NCBI GenBank assembly: GCA_032717465.1
Contig: CM064715.1
Coordinates: 34,472,382-34,536,381, forward strand
DNA: 64,000 nucleotides
Direction of reading: 5' to 3'
Source of the DNA: Coenobita brevimanus
Taxonomy: Eukaryota > Arthropoda > Malacostraca > Decapoda > Coenobitidae
Every line of letters begins with the position of its first letter. The stretch's first letter is position 1. Positions 51,491 through 63,730 of this stretch are shown here, piece by piece. The position numbers were made by a program, and so were the translations under genes. The notes beneath the pieces are model-generated. The model searched no databases. It had not been told where the DNA came from and saw nothing but the letters and a program-made list of their open reading frames with translations.

Positions 51491-53815
51491 ATTCCTCCTT
51501 TTCAGGTGCCATTCACCCGTGTGTTGGTGGATATTGTGGGCCCTATTCCTAAGACTTCTTCAGGATTTTCTTATGTGTTGACCCTGATTGATATGGCTAC
51601 TCGTTATCCTGAAGCCATTCCACTAAGAAATATCTCAGCAAAGAACGTGGTTAAGGAAATGCTGGGGTTCTTCACCAAGTTTGATCTACCCAAGGGGGTA
51701 CAGTCAGACCGGGGAAGTAATTTCATGTCAAATGTTTTCAAGCAGTCTCTGAAAGAGTTGGGCATCACCCAGATCACGTCTTCAGCTTACCATCCCTAGA
51801 CCCAAGGAGCGTTGGAGAGAGATCATCAAACACTCAAATCGATGCTCAAGAAATACTGTTTGGATCAGAAAGACTGGGATAAAGGTCTTCCATTCGTTGT
51901 ATTTGCCGCAAGAGAATCTCCAAATGAATCACTGGGCTTCTCATCCTTTGAACTACTGTTTGGCCATGAAGTAAGAGGACCCCTTAAGCTACTCAAGGAA
52001 TGCTGGCTGTCAGAGGAAGATGACGTCAACCTGCTGGAGTATGTGATGAAGTTCAAAGAACGGCTGTCCACTGCTTTAAGGCTGGCGAGAGAGAATTTAG
52101 GAGCTGCTCAGGAGAAGATGAAGACTTGGTATGATAAGAAGTCCAGGTTACGCCACTTTCAGGTTTTCATTCTGCTACCTCTGCAACCTCTTCAGGCCAA
52201 GTTTAAGAAGAAACTCAGTGATGTCAACTATGTCATCGCCATACCAGATCGTAGAAAGAATACGCAACTTTGTCACATCAACATGCTAAAGTTATATCAC
52301 AGGCGGGACGAAAATAACCCAGTCTGCCCTGTAGCTGTTCCACCCGAGTCTGCAAGTGAAGTTCTCCCATGCAGCTTGAGCCTGAGTGATAGTTTGGGGA
52401 AGAATCCTGATATCATGAATGATCTCCAGACTAAGCTTTCTCATCTAGCTCCCCAGGAAAGGCAGGAGTTTTCGGCATTACTGTAGGAGTACGCGCAAGT
52501 GTTCCGTGCCACTCCAGGAAGAACCACTGTGTTGATGCATGATGTCGATGTTGGAGACGCAAAGCCAATTAAACTGCCTCCTTACCGTGTGAACCCAGTG
52601 AAAGTTCCTCTCATCCAGAAGGAGCTTGGCTACCTGTTGGACCGCAAGATAACTGAGCCCTGTCGGAGCGAGTGGAGTTCTCCTGTTACTCTAGTCTCTA
52701 AGCCAGGTGGGTCACAGCGTCTTTGCATCGACTATAGACGTGTTAATCAGATAACCAAAACAGACACTTACCCTCTCCCTCGCGTGGAAGATTGCATAGA
52801 CAAGACCGGAAACGCTAGGTACATAAGTAAGTTTGATTTGTTAAAGGGATACTGGCAAATACCTATGACTGAACGTGCTAGGGAGATCTCATGTTTTGTC
52901 ACACTAGGAAAAACTTTTGCATGTTCTGTAATGCCATATGGTATGAAGAATGCACCAGCCACTTTTCAGAAGCTCTTGAATGTTGTAACAGAGGGTTTGG
53001 CAGGGTGTGTTGTTTATATTGATGATGTATTAATCTTCAGTGACAACTGGAAAGATCACCTATGCCATGTCAGTAAATTTCTTGAGCGTTTAGTTCAGGC
53101 TAATCTTGTAGCTAATTTATCAAAGTGTGAGTTTGGTCAAGCTAAAGTTCAGTACCTTGGGTACGTAATTGGTGATGGACATGTTGCACCACCAGGAGCT
53201 AAGGTTCAGGTTATAAGTGATCTTCCCAGACCTAAAAGTAGGAAAGAGCTACAAAGATTTTTGGGAATGGTAGGTTATTACAGGAGATTTGTTCTTAACT
53301 TTTCTATTCTTGTATCACCACTTACAGACCTACTGAAAAAGGGAGTTAAATTTGTTTGGACCGATAACTGTGAATCCTCTTTCACCAAACTTAAAGCTAT
53401 TCTATTAAGTCAGCCAGTGCTCGCTACTCCAAATTTTGCTAAGCCTTTTAAGATGTCTGTTGATGCAAGTGATACAGGAGCTCGGGCTGTTTTGCTGGAA
53501 GAGGATGATCAGGGTATTGAACATCCTGTATCTTATTACAGTAAGTTCACTCCACCTCAAAAGAACTACTCAACTATTGAGAAAGAGCTTTTGGCCTTGA
53601 TTTTGGGTTTACAGCATTTTTCATTTTATTTGTGTTCTGGTTTTGACCCCATAGTCATTTATACCGATCATAACCCACTGAAATTCCTTAGCAAGTTTAA
53701 AGATAAAAATCAGAGATTGACAAGATGGAGTCTACTTCTTCAGGAGTATTCATTAGATATACAACATGTCAAGGGGAAAGAAAATGTTATTGCAGATTGC
53801 TTATCTAGACTTTAG
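51491..53815 (+). pseudogene. Integrase core, reverse transcriptase and RNase H, copy 6
   Basis: The TAG after YHP (51797-51799) and a TAG before the RT (52484-52486, shared with copy 3) interrupt the frame. The RT is open from 52499 with YIDD at 53015-53026. Past the point where the other copies are cut (after 'ccaaattttgct', about 53440), the frame continues into RNase H. This shows VDASDTGARAVL, YYSKFTPPQKNYSTIEKELLA, YTDHNPLKFL and a final GKENVIADCLSRL, the usual end of a Ty3/Gypsy RNase H, with the stop at 53813-53815. No integrase follows. Confidence 0.92.
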
Positions 53816-53868
53816 ACAGATTGTTTTAGAGTAATAAGAAATTTCCTTTGTAAATTTCTTTTTTCTTT

Positions 53869-53877
53869 GTGGGGAGG
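53869..53877 (+). promoter_or_regulatory. Polypurine tract, copy 6
   Basis: GTGGGGAGG sits immediately before the LTR start TGTTACA. This is where plus-strand DNA synthesis would be primed. Copies 1-5 have lost it with the rest of the 3' end. Confidence 0.7.
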
Positions 53878-54662
53878 TGTTACATAGCCTATGATTTCAT
53901 CATCCTTTGTTTAATTCTAACGTACAGAATGCTGCATGTTTGATCACGAGCGTGTTCTACCTCACTCCCCCCGTCCTCCCTTATTGTAGAGTAAGTCGCT
54001 CTTTCTGTTGTTCAGAGCGGGATTGTCAACTCTTTGTCCCCATGGCTTCATTTGCGCGTCCTTCTTACAAGTTGTATCAAGCTCTGCCGGCCCCTATATA
54101 ATGAGCTCAGTCTCTACATTAATTGCCACTTAGATCTACTCCTCATTTTGTTCACATCTCTGTCCTCCCCTGTAGTTATTATTATTTTTGTGAGTGCTCA
54201 GGAAGTCTCCAACCATCTAGCAGCTGTGTGTAATTTGAGTATAACTGTTGTTGCATTTTTTCTTGTACTGTATAACTTAAGGTGTTAATTCTTAGGCCTA
54301 GTAAAGTTTTTGTAATTTATGTAAAGTTCTTATTGTCAGCCATCATTAATAATATTTTGTATCTGTAATAATATATCTGGCATTCACTGAGTATTATCTG
54401 GTATCTCATTTTAACAGGGCTTAGATAAATTTATTCCTGCTAATTTCGTGTTAATAGGGGCTATTGCAGTTAACCATATATTTAACCTGTTTTTTGCCAT
54501 TACATTATCCTTATGAGTCCTGAATGTTTTGTTGTTAGTTTGAGCATTAAACTTTAACTTGTAATTTTACCTAACTCTTTTATTTTGAACCTGGACCTTT
54601 ACGGGACAGTAGTGATTTTTAGTGTTCTCGCTTAAAGTGTACATTATCTTTCTCTTTTCCGT

Positions 54663-54666
<4 letters not shown>
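53878..54666 (+). repeat. 3' LTR, copy 6
   Basis: 789 bp from TGTTACATAG to CCGTAACA, the only LTR here with its complete TG start. The TATA box is at 54095-54101. Compared with the 5' LTRs it has many substitutions and about 40 extra bases near its end (54610-54655). It therefore diverges from the 5' LTRs much more than they diverge from each other. Confidence 0.9.

Positions 54667-54747
<81 letters not shown>
54667..54747. repeat. (TA)n after the 3' LTR
   Basis: A pure TA repeat of about 81 bp between the LTR end and the satellite ('ctcatcaggaaccgtat'). It corresponds to the (TA)n that follows the truncated RT in copies 1-5. Confidence 0.95.
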
Positions 54748-54748
<1 letters not shown>

Positions 54749-57700
54749 TCATCAGGAACCGTATATTTTGAACCAAGTAATGTTCATAAACTGTATGTAT
54801 CGGTAAGGCTATGTCTTTTTTTTTCCTAATAATATATATCTGATAAAGAACACCTAAATAATTATCAATTAAACAATGTATTTACTTTCTGAGTGATTGT
54901 ACCTTTGTTAATATGGATAACATTATTTCACTAAGCATAATAATGGATAAATATTCAAATTGTATAATTTAATCAGGAGGCTCAAATTAGCACTTAAAGC
55001 CCAATTTATACATATGAGAAAAACATCCGTTTCATCCCTAAACTCGAAGGTTATTAAACGTCTCCACCCAATGGAAATTCTTTGGGTTTAAACCCGTCAA
55101 ATGAGTTTCTTTACCTCTAAATCGATTTCATCCTACGTTTTACCTCATTTAGCCTTCTTACTGATTTTTTTCTCCTAGGTGGTATCTTTTCTCCCTGTAA
55201 TATTTTCTGAATATTAGATGCGATTTCGAATGTTTATCAGCTTATTATGTATACAGTTTTTTTAAGTTTCATATTTAGGTCATTCGCCCACAATTATGCT
55301 TTTTTACTATCACTCCACTATAAAAGTTTTGAATTACTAATAGAAGGCTTGTTTTTACCGTAACAATAGAAAAGTTTTCTTTATCCTGAATCTCTCACTG
55401 CATATGAAAATAAAAGTCACAAATGACCCTAATCCGAACGTACAAATCCAATCTCGGGACGATATTAAAACAGTACATCGAGTGTTTCATCAACCTTCAT
55501 TTTTGAAGTTGTCATGCCCAATATTTCCACGTAATTTATTGTATGTCTATGTATTGCTTTAGTCTTCATACTTTCTTGCGAGAGAAAAGAAAACCGTTGT
55601 TTTTCAAAATTTACCGCTTGTCTCGTAGACCCCCCACATCAATCAAAACTTTTTCTTCACTTCAGTAGTAATCTCTTTTAATTGTGAATCGATTTCTCGT
55701 TATATGTTTACTAAATGTGATTTTTTTTCATGCTCAGGATTGTCGTAAGTTTTAAAAGTAATTAGGTTGTTTTCCCAAAAAGTTCTGAGTACAGTTATTG
55801 AAGATGTATATTTAGCGATTACTCCAAAAAAAATATATATATATATATACCTCGAAAACTCCCGTAAAACATGTTTGAACTTCCCCCAAACCGGATACTA
55901 TTAGCCGTATCTAGTTCACAATTAGTCAAACATTATCTAGTTCACAATTAGTCAAACATTTTATCCATGAAATCACAAGTGAGTTGAATAAAAAATTGAA
56001 ATACATTGTTAATAATTAAAAAATCCAGATTAAATACGACACACACAAGAGTTCATATCGATTCTACTGCAACATGATTTTTTAATCACGCACAATATAA
56101 CTACGTGTATGAGGTACCACGTTATGTTTATAAAATGCATATCTCAGTTCGGCAGTGTTGTATTTAGTTGTCCCCGTTAATATATATCTGATAATCAGTA
56201 ACTAAAAATTTTCTTTTAAACGATTTATCGCCCTTCGGAGTGATTTTTCCTGGGGAAAAATGGATAATGATATATACGACGCACCATCATAACGAGGAAA
56301 TTTTCAGTTTTTAAAATTTAGTCAGGAGCCTCAAGATGCCCAATTAAGGCCCTTTATAATTATATCCGTTTATCTCTAAATTCCAGGACGTTAATATATC
56401 TCTCAGTAGAATCTATTTGGGCTTAAATCTCTCAAATAAATGCCTTCTTTACCTGTTAATCGATTTCATCATACGTGTGACCTCATTTATCCATGATATT
56501 AATTCTTTTTTCACGGTGTAATTTTTGAACTGTAGTGTTTTCTGATATTTCGATGTGATTGGGAAAGCTTCCCAACAAGTTTATAGTACATTTGTGGAAT
56601 GGCTTTGTTAGTGTTTTCTCCTCCAATTATGCGGTTTATAGGTTCAATAAAGTACAATAGATTTGAATTACTTCTAAACCAGTGGTTTTTATCGTAAGAA
56701 ATTTGTAACATTTTTAAATCCTGGAATTAGCCTTAACAATGAGAATAAAAACCACAAATGAAGTCCTTGCAAGGAAAAAAAAAAATCCAATCTCGAGACG
56801 CCATTAATAAAGTTCATCCAGTTTTTCTTCAACTTTCATTTTTATGTAGATGGTATGTACTATATGATTACGAAGTTTTGGAATAAAATTGAAAATGGTA
56901 ATTAGTTATATATTTGGTTATTACAGTAGTTTTTCCTTTCTAAAGTCAAAAGCTTATATATTTACCTTTTCAGAATTTATCACAGATTTTAGACAGTGTA
57001 CATAAGGAAATATGGCTTGTGATGTAACATGAACCTTCATATTGTGCAATTTTTTCTTGTTTTATATCCTGTCGAGGCTTCATGCAGTTTCGACGTGATT
57101 TTATTTCTGATCAGAAAGAATACTCATTCGAAATTCCTAGCTTGTTTCGGTGACCCCCACATCGATTGAACCTTATTTTTCATAAGCACAGATTACAGCT
57201 CTTTTCACGTGTTAATCGAATTTATGTTATGTTTCGTGAATGTAATTTTTTCACTCTAAAAAGCCTTGAGCGTTTTGGAAATAATTTGCTGTTTTTCAAA
57301 TAAATTTTGAAAATATTTGTGGACGTTACATATTTGGCAATTTCGCCCAAAAAATGTTTAGACAGCCATCACTCGAGTAAAATAGTTTTGATCTAGTCCG
57401 AGAGCGGATTCTATGAGCCGTAACTAATTGACAAATATCACTACTTCATATCCTTGGAGTCACGGCTATGTCAAAAATTATTCATTAAATCTCAACACGA
57501 CAGAAAAGAGATCAGGTCGACGTTCCGGTTATTTTATTTTATTTTATTTTTTTGACCCATTATTAACAGTTAAGCTGTATGCATTTTGGAACCAATTTAT
57601 ATTCATAAATTGTATATCTCTCAGACGCTGTGTAGTTTATTTTTCCTAATAATATATATCTGATAATGGATACATAAATAATATTCTTTTTAATGTTATA

Positions 57701-60150
57701 TAGCCTTTCGGAGTGATTTTTCGTACTGAAATATGGAAAATAATATAAATAGGTATATTTTATACTACAAACAATCCTATTGGGAAAATATTAAATAATT
57801 TTAATTATATCAGGAAGCTCAATATGCCAATCTAAAGTCCATGTAACACGGAAAAAATAATATCCATTTTATCTCTAAATTCCATGATGTTTACACGTGT
57901 CTAATCAAAAGTAATTCTTTGGGCCTAAACTCCTCAAATGAATGCCTTCTTCACCTGTGAATCGATTTCTTCCTACGTGTTACGTTATTTCGCCTAGAGA
58001 CTACTTATTTTTTTCCGAGGTGGACTTTTTTTAACCCTTTAGTGTTCGTTTAACTTCATATACAATTGGGAATTATCCCAAACTAATTTAGAGTACATTT
58101 GTGGAAGTGGTATATTTAATGTTTTCGCCCCCAATTATGCGGTTTTTAGGATCATTCTAGTATAATAGTTTTGAAATACTCGTAAAACAATTTGGTTCTA
58201 TCCTAATAAAACATGTAACTTTTTTTTATTATTGTTACTCCTAAAAACGAGAAAACGGTAGCCTCAAAAGCTCATAAAGATTCCTTCTCACGAGTGATCA
58301 GAGTTTTGGGAGATTTTACTTAAGGTAATGTGGCTTATAATGTAACACGAACCTTCATACTCATTTACTTTCTTATTTTTTGCATTCATTAAGGAGCGTT
58401 GAAGTTATTTTGAACTACTTATAATGCAGGTCAGAAAGAATACTCATTAGAAGTTTCTCGCTTGTTTCGGTGACCCCCACATCAATTGAAACTTTTTGCT
58501 CATAAACCCTCTGATTCCAGCTCTCTTCACTTGTTAATTTCATGTTATATGTTCCCAAAATGTAATTTTTCACCCTCAAAAACGTTTTCTGTTTTGGAAA
58601 TAATTGGGCGTGTTTCCCAGCAAATTTTGAGAATATTTGTGGAAGTAGCATATTTTGCGATTTCGCTGGAAAACATATTTATACAAACATCACCAGCAAA
58701 ATATCTTTTATCTATTCCCAAAGCGGAATGTAGGAGAGGTAAGTAGTTCACATTTGGCTGTACTTTTTTATCCATGAAATCAAAGCTAGAGATATTTTAA
58801 AAGATGACAATAGTCTCATCGAGAATGAAAATCCATTTAATCTCAACTCCACAACGAAAAGCTTACGCCGTCGATCAGGCAATTTATTTATTTTTTTTTT
58901 ACCCATGAACCGCGTATATTTTGATCTAAGTAATGTTCATAAACAGTATGTATCGGTAGGGCTGTCTTTTTTTCCCAATAATATATATATGATAAACAAC
59001 ACCTAAATCATTTTCTATTAAACTATGTATTTACTTTCTGAGTAATTGTTCCTTGGTAAATATGGATTATGATGACACGAACCATATTACTGCATATATA
59101 TTCAACTTTTATAATTTAATCACGAGGCTCAACATGCGACTTTAAAGCCCAATTTATACAGATGAGAAAAATATCCATTTCTTCCCTAAATTAGAAGGTT
59201 ATTAAACGTCTGCACCCAAAGGAAAATCTTTGGATGGAAACCCGTCAAATGAATTCTTTCTTGACATGTAAATCGATTTCATCCTACGTGTTACCTCATT
59301 AAACTTTGTTTTTTATATTTCTTTCCAAGTTGGTATTTTTTCACCCTTTAATATTTTCTGAATTTTACTCAGCTAGTTATGTGTACATTTGTTTGTTTCA
59401 TATTTCGGATTCTAGCCCACAATTATGCGTTTTAACGATCAGTCGACTATACTAGTTTAGAATTACTACTAAAAGGTTTGCTTTTACTGTAACAATACAA
59501 AAGATTTCTTTATCCGGTTCTCACTACAAATGAAAATAAGTCACAAATGACCCTCCTCCGAACGTACAAATTCAATATCGGGAAGACATTAAAACAGTTA
59601 ATGACGTGTTTCATCAACCTTCATTCTTTGTAGTTGTCATGCCCTGTATTTCCACGGAGATGAAAAAAGATATATATGGTAGTTAATTGTCTTGATATTT
59701 ACTTGGGATAGTCATAAGAAAACCCTTGTTTTTCAAAATTTATCGCTTGTCTCGGTGACAATTGGAACTTCTTGTTCTTAAACACTTCAGATGTAATTTT
59801 TTTTTATTTTATGAATCGATATCTCGTTATGTTTACTAAATGTAATTTTTTCATTCTCAGAATTGTTCTGAGTTTTAAAAGTAATTTTTTCCGATAAGTT
59901 CTGAAGATGTAACTTTAGCGATTTCTCCAAAAATATATGTTTATAAGGTCAAACCTCCCGTAAAATATTTTTCAACTACCTACAAAACGGATGTTATTAG
60001 CCGTAACTAGTTCACAATTAGCTCTACTTTTTACCCATGAAATCACGACTGAGATGAATAAAAAATGAAATACATTGTTAATAATTAAAAAATCTAATCA
60101 ACTTCAATTCGACACAAACAACAGTTCATATCGATTCTACTGCAACCTGA
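54748..60150 (+). repeat. Background satellite, plus orientation, about four long repeats
   Basis: The stretch 54748-56020 is close to the array spacers. Beyond it, diverged copies continue. The anchor resembling 'gaattactaatagaaggcttg' recurs near 55330, 56660, 58160 and 59450, giving a period of about 1.3-1.5 kb. Each period has two related halves that share a segment like 'attgggaattatcccaaa...gtacatttgtggaagt'. The copy at 58905-60090 runs straight from 'cgtcgatcaggc' through a T-run to 'acccatgaaccg', showing the site uninterrupted by retroelement or GATA block. Short open frames here (for example 57428-57649 and 58415-58775) lack family signatures. Confidence 0.75.
55909..55962 (+). repeat. 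Short tandem duplication within satellite
   Basis: The stretch 'tatctagttcacaattag' followed by 'tcaaacat' occurs twice in direct succession, once as in the spacers and once as an added copy of about 26 bp. The array spacers have it only once. Confidence 0.8.
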
Positions 60151-61560
60151 TATTTCTTTCTTTTAGAAATCAAGCATAATATAACTACGTGTATGAGGTA
60201 CAGTTGCGGAACAAAGAACCTGAACACAAATGGCGACCCCTGGCAACCATTCCTATAGTAAACATGGAGGTGATAGTAGAAAATCATGAATGGAGGGGCA
60301 GCGTTTGTATCGTACTGTGTGATTGGTCGATGCATCACCACCGTCTCTCATTGCCATGTATTCAATTATTGGAGGAGGTTATGAGTATGATCATGCCACG
60401 TAGTAGAGATAATAGATATTGACTCAGTGTTATAATGACACATAATATCAAGTATTTTACGCAACTGGTAATTATTGATAAACTGTATTGATTTCTGGGA
60501 CGCATAATAACACAGTGCAACTGATTATACTCATGGTGGCAACAGCATCAGTTCTGGCCTTCGGTTCGGTATGAGACCGAAGCCTCATTAACTTGAATAA
60601 ATCATCAATGTTAAGTGAAATATATATTTTATGAGCGTCTATTTCTGTACACTTTACTAATGGAAAAGTAATTGAAATAATACGTTGGGGTAATAATCTT
60701 TATTACTTTGTTATGATTTCACTCAAACAAAGCTTCCTCCTCAAAATACGGACAAAGCTTCACTGAGCACCATCCCTTACCATACTGATGGTGCGAGGAA
60801 CCGTGTAGTATAGGCATCATTTGTTCATTTAACTGATACTGGCCAAACACTAAGTAACTAATACACAGAGGTCTGCTCCATCAGTGATAAAAACGGATTA
60901 CTCCTTCATAAGACCTAATCTCTGATAATGAAAACATTCCTCATCGGTGATGTCCGTCACAAAATTGAGCTGTTGAGCTGTAGCCTGTAAGGGCGAGGTA
61001 TAGCCTTTTAAACTGTTTCTCATGTATAAGTTTTTTATATCCTACAACATGCCTACAACCTCTCCAATGGCCTTCCCTCACATGAGCATCCCATCCAAAA
61101 TAGCTTTACACAAAAAACTTTCCGACTGCTTGTTACTTCCCTTTTCAAGCAGAAATTTTCTCGTATTAACATATAATCATATCTAATTTTTATTTCAGTA
61201 AACCACAAATGTGCATATTGAAATAATAGTCTGTTCCCCCACAAATGAATTCAAGAAAATTGTTCTGAACAGTTTTTTGGGCGAGTGCATCTTCAAGGTA
61301 TTCATAGTGTCCACATTTATTACATACTTGTTAGCCTATTTGATCCTTTCCACATGACACTAGTTATGCCCCTTGTGTGTATGATACTTATGCTTTGAAC
61401 TGAAAATATACTAATATTAAATCCACAGTATTTATGTTCATGAAAATTAAGCTTCTTTGTCCTAAACCATTTATACACCTCGATTAAAAAGAATAACAAA
61501 CATCAGGAGGCATTTTTGTGCTCATACCCCTGCAGGTGGGTCCGGTCTACAGTACTATAT
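60151..61560. other. Unassigned noncoding sequence
   Basis: No satellite anchors, retroelement motifs or long open frames. A 77-codon plus-strand frame (60189-60422) and a 63-codon minus-strand frame (61244-61053) show no recognisable family. The sequence is more evenly composed than the satellite and may be ordinary intergenic or intronic DNA. Confidence 0.5.
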
Positions 61561-61728
61561 GCCCGTCCACACGATCGAGCAGTGCCCTTTGAGCTGATTT
61601 CTCTCGCTTTTTACTTGTGTTACCAGATGGATCAGTTCCCCCACCACCAACCTTCCAAACGCGTGTATTGGACCTGGTTTTGGTAATAATATTTGCCCAT
61701 CGGGCACTGTTCGATCGTGTGGATGGGC
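61561..61728. mobile_element. Small nonautonomous inverted-repeat element (MITE-like)
   Basis: The terminal inverted repeats are 27 bp: 61561-61587 (starting 'gcccgtccacacgatcgagc') and 61702-61728, with two mismatches. The span is 168 bp with no coding capacity. The exact outer ends and target duplication are not clear, so the superfamily cannot be set. Confidence 0.65.
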
Positions 61729-62334
61729 CTTAAGGGTTATAGTGCCCCTTCAGACAGCAGCCACCCCTTTTTAACTCCTGAACTGCCAATCCTTTCCCTC
61801 CGTTTCCTTATTGCTTGCTGCCCTACCTTTATTATGATTCTTTCTCATCCTTCCTCGTCATAAAGGGTCTTCTATTTCTGGGGCGATTTTCTTCCCCTAC
61901 ATTACATTATTATGCTCATACACAACTTGTCTTGCTAACATATAATATCCTCATAGTCATTTTCATGGATCTGCATTAACCATTTTCATGGATTAACATT
62001 AACATCTCTACAACTTTTTAATTCCCTCAGGCTGTGGAAGAAGACCGTAGTAGTGCTGTAACCTTGTTATTTCCGCTCTCCTATGGCGTAATGTTTTTCT
62101 TATTATAATTTTTTTTTTTTGACCTGCTGTACTCAAACTTACAACTCACAGACGACCTTTATATGGATCCATCATTATGGTAAATGATATTTTATTCACA
62201 TAAATTGCTGCAATTATGAATATAGCAGAGGTTTCAGTAACAGAAAACAATGATTTATTTCATTTATTCTATAACCAATTACTCATCCACTCACACATGC
62301 ACCCAAATCTTGCCATTACTTCCTGCTGACATAC
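61729..62334. other. Unassigned sequence; possible 3' flank of transposase gene
   Basis: No gene is seen. On the minus strand, downstream of the transposase stop, an AATAAA-like signal occurs within about 100 bp (reverse complement near 62255-62275) and an A-run follows near 62110-62120. These could be a 3' untranslated region, but this is weak evidence. Confidence 0.35.
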
Positions 62335-62848
62335 TCAGTGACCAGTCCAGCCACCTCCCTTCTCAATCACGTCCCGCAGTCTTTCAGGAACAGATGCTAC
62401 GTGCCTGAACACCAGTTCAGGCTTCCTCCTCATTGTTTCCCACTCTCTGTTGGCGTGTTGCACTAGTTCACGAGAGGTTCTTTCCTGTGCTGGCTCCCAC
62501 ACATTAACAATATTTGCCCATATGTTTTCGATGGGATTAAGGTCACATGCTTTGCTGGGCCAGTCAAGTAGTTCCACGTGTTGCTGTTCTCGAAACCATC
62601 GTCGGACGATTCTTGCAGTGTGTATGGGGCAGTTATCTTTCATGAATATAAACCTCTCCGGAAAGGGTAGAGCGTAGGCCCGTACCGAAGGAAGCATAAC
62701 TTCTTCTAGTATTTCAATGTATTTTTCTGCATTTAGACGTCCCTCAATGTCCGTCAGTTCACCCACACCGTGCAAAAATATCCAGCCCCATAAGTTGGCA
62801 GTCACGTGACCACTCCTGGCCACCTCGTAGATGTTGGAACGGGCATAC
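62335..62848 (-). pseudogene. Tc1-like transposase, C-terminal coding part
   Basis: An open block, coding from 62848 in the frame set by the splice-like junction (YARSNIYEVARSGHV). It carries the second catalytic Asp in FMKDNCPIHTA and the catalytic Glu in DLNPIENIW, with 35 residues between them, plus a C-terminal helical part ending GGGWTGH and a stop. In this family the DDE triad cuts and rejoins DNA at the transposon ends. The usual Tc1 spacing is 34; one extra residue lies before the HVELLDW stretch. This part has no internal stop. Confidence 0.85.
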
Positions 62849-62888
62849 CTGGATCACGAATATTGCATTAATGACTATTCAGTATGTA

Positions 62889-63030
62889 ACTACTAATAAA
62901 TATATATACTATATTATAATATATATACTATAATATAATATATATAATATAATATATATACTATAATATATATACCATAATATATATAATATATATAATA
63001 TAATATATATATACACACACATATATAAGG
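62889..63030. repeat. AT-rich microsatellite (TATAATATA-type)
   Basis: Irregular repeats of 'atataatatatatact' and shorter TA units, ending in a short CA stretch. It lies inside the intron-like interval. Confidence 0.85.
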
Positions 63031-63032
63031 CG

Positions 63033-63335
63033 GTGTGCGGGGAGGTAAGGAGGAAGGGAGAGAAATAGTGATTACTAATATCTTTGCTTCATTGTGACTA
63101 ATATGATCTGTTTTATCCTTGTCACTACTATGATTTCTATTTTATCTTCAGTGTGTCTATTAGTATCTTTGTTGTATCTTCATTATTTTTATTATTTCCA
63201 TTGTTACCACTTAAATTGTTAAAAATCTCATTTCGTCGTCATTATCATTGAAATATTGTCAGATAACGGCAACCTGGCCACAACAACCCCCGGCCCACTA
63301 TTTCTTTCTCCATTCCTCCCAACCTCCCCGCACAC
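63033..63335. mobile_element. Foldback/MITE-like element inside the interval
   Basis: The sequence 63033-63070 ('gtgtgcggggaggtaagg' and onward to 'gaaatagtg') is nearly the reverse complement of 63296-63335, with a few mismatches. The arms are about 38-40 bp around a noncoding centre of about 225 bp. No transposase is present and no target duplication is obvious. Confidence 0.6.
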
Positions 63336-63730
63336 CCACTTCCAGCACTCATCCCCCGCAACCCCACTTGCCACCTCCCGCTTCTACCCTTCCCCATGTA
63401 GCGCATATATAAGGATTTCAGTGTTGTAGGGACATGTCTTTGACCTGAAGAAACAGTAGCGAAACGTCGTCATTAAAAGGCTTCTCATATGGTGTTCTTC
63501 AATCATCATCATTATTATCATTAAATTATGAAAAGGACTAGCATATACCGGGTAAGGCCTTGCGGCACTTATCCAGGGGCAAAAGGGTGTAAAAGGAGTG
63601 GAGAAAACTGAAGCTATGTTGGATTCGATAATAGGCAAAAGGTTCATGAGACATGAATTACATTAACCGAATATTAGGAAAAATAGGATATTAACTTACG
63701 AGATGAAATACATGGTCAATACAAGCTTAC

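Larger units (their letters stand above)
62849..63730 (-). other. Intron-like interval (GT...AG) in the transposase
   Basis: On the minus strand the interval starts GTAAGC right after 'aacgaaag' and ends 'gatccag' before 'gtatgcccg'. Removing it joins Glu-Arg to Tyr-Ala-Arg-Ser-Asn in the frame expected for the family. It is 882 bp long and contains an AT-rich microsatellite and a foldback element. Whether it is spliced is not known. Confidence 0.6.

Noticed and set aside
60189..60422. 77-codon plus-strand frame as a host gene
   Set aside because: There is no recognisable domain and no splice or codon-use support, and an antisense frame of similar size overlaps it.
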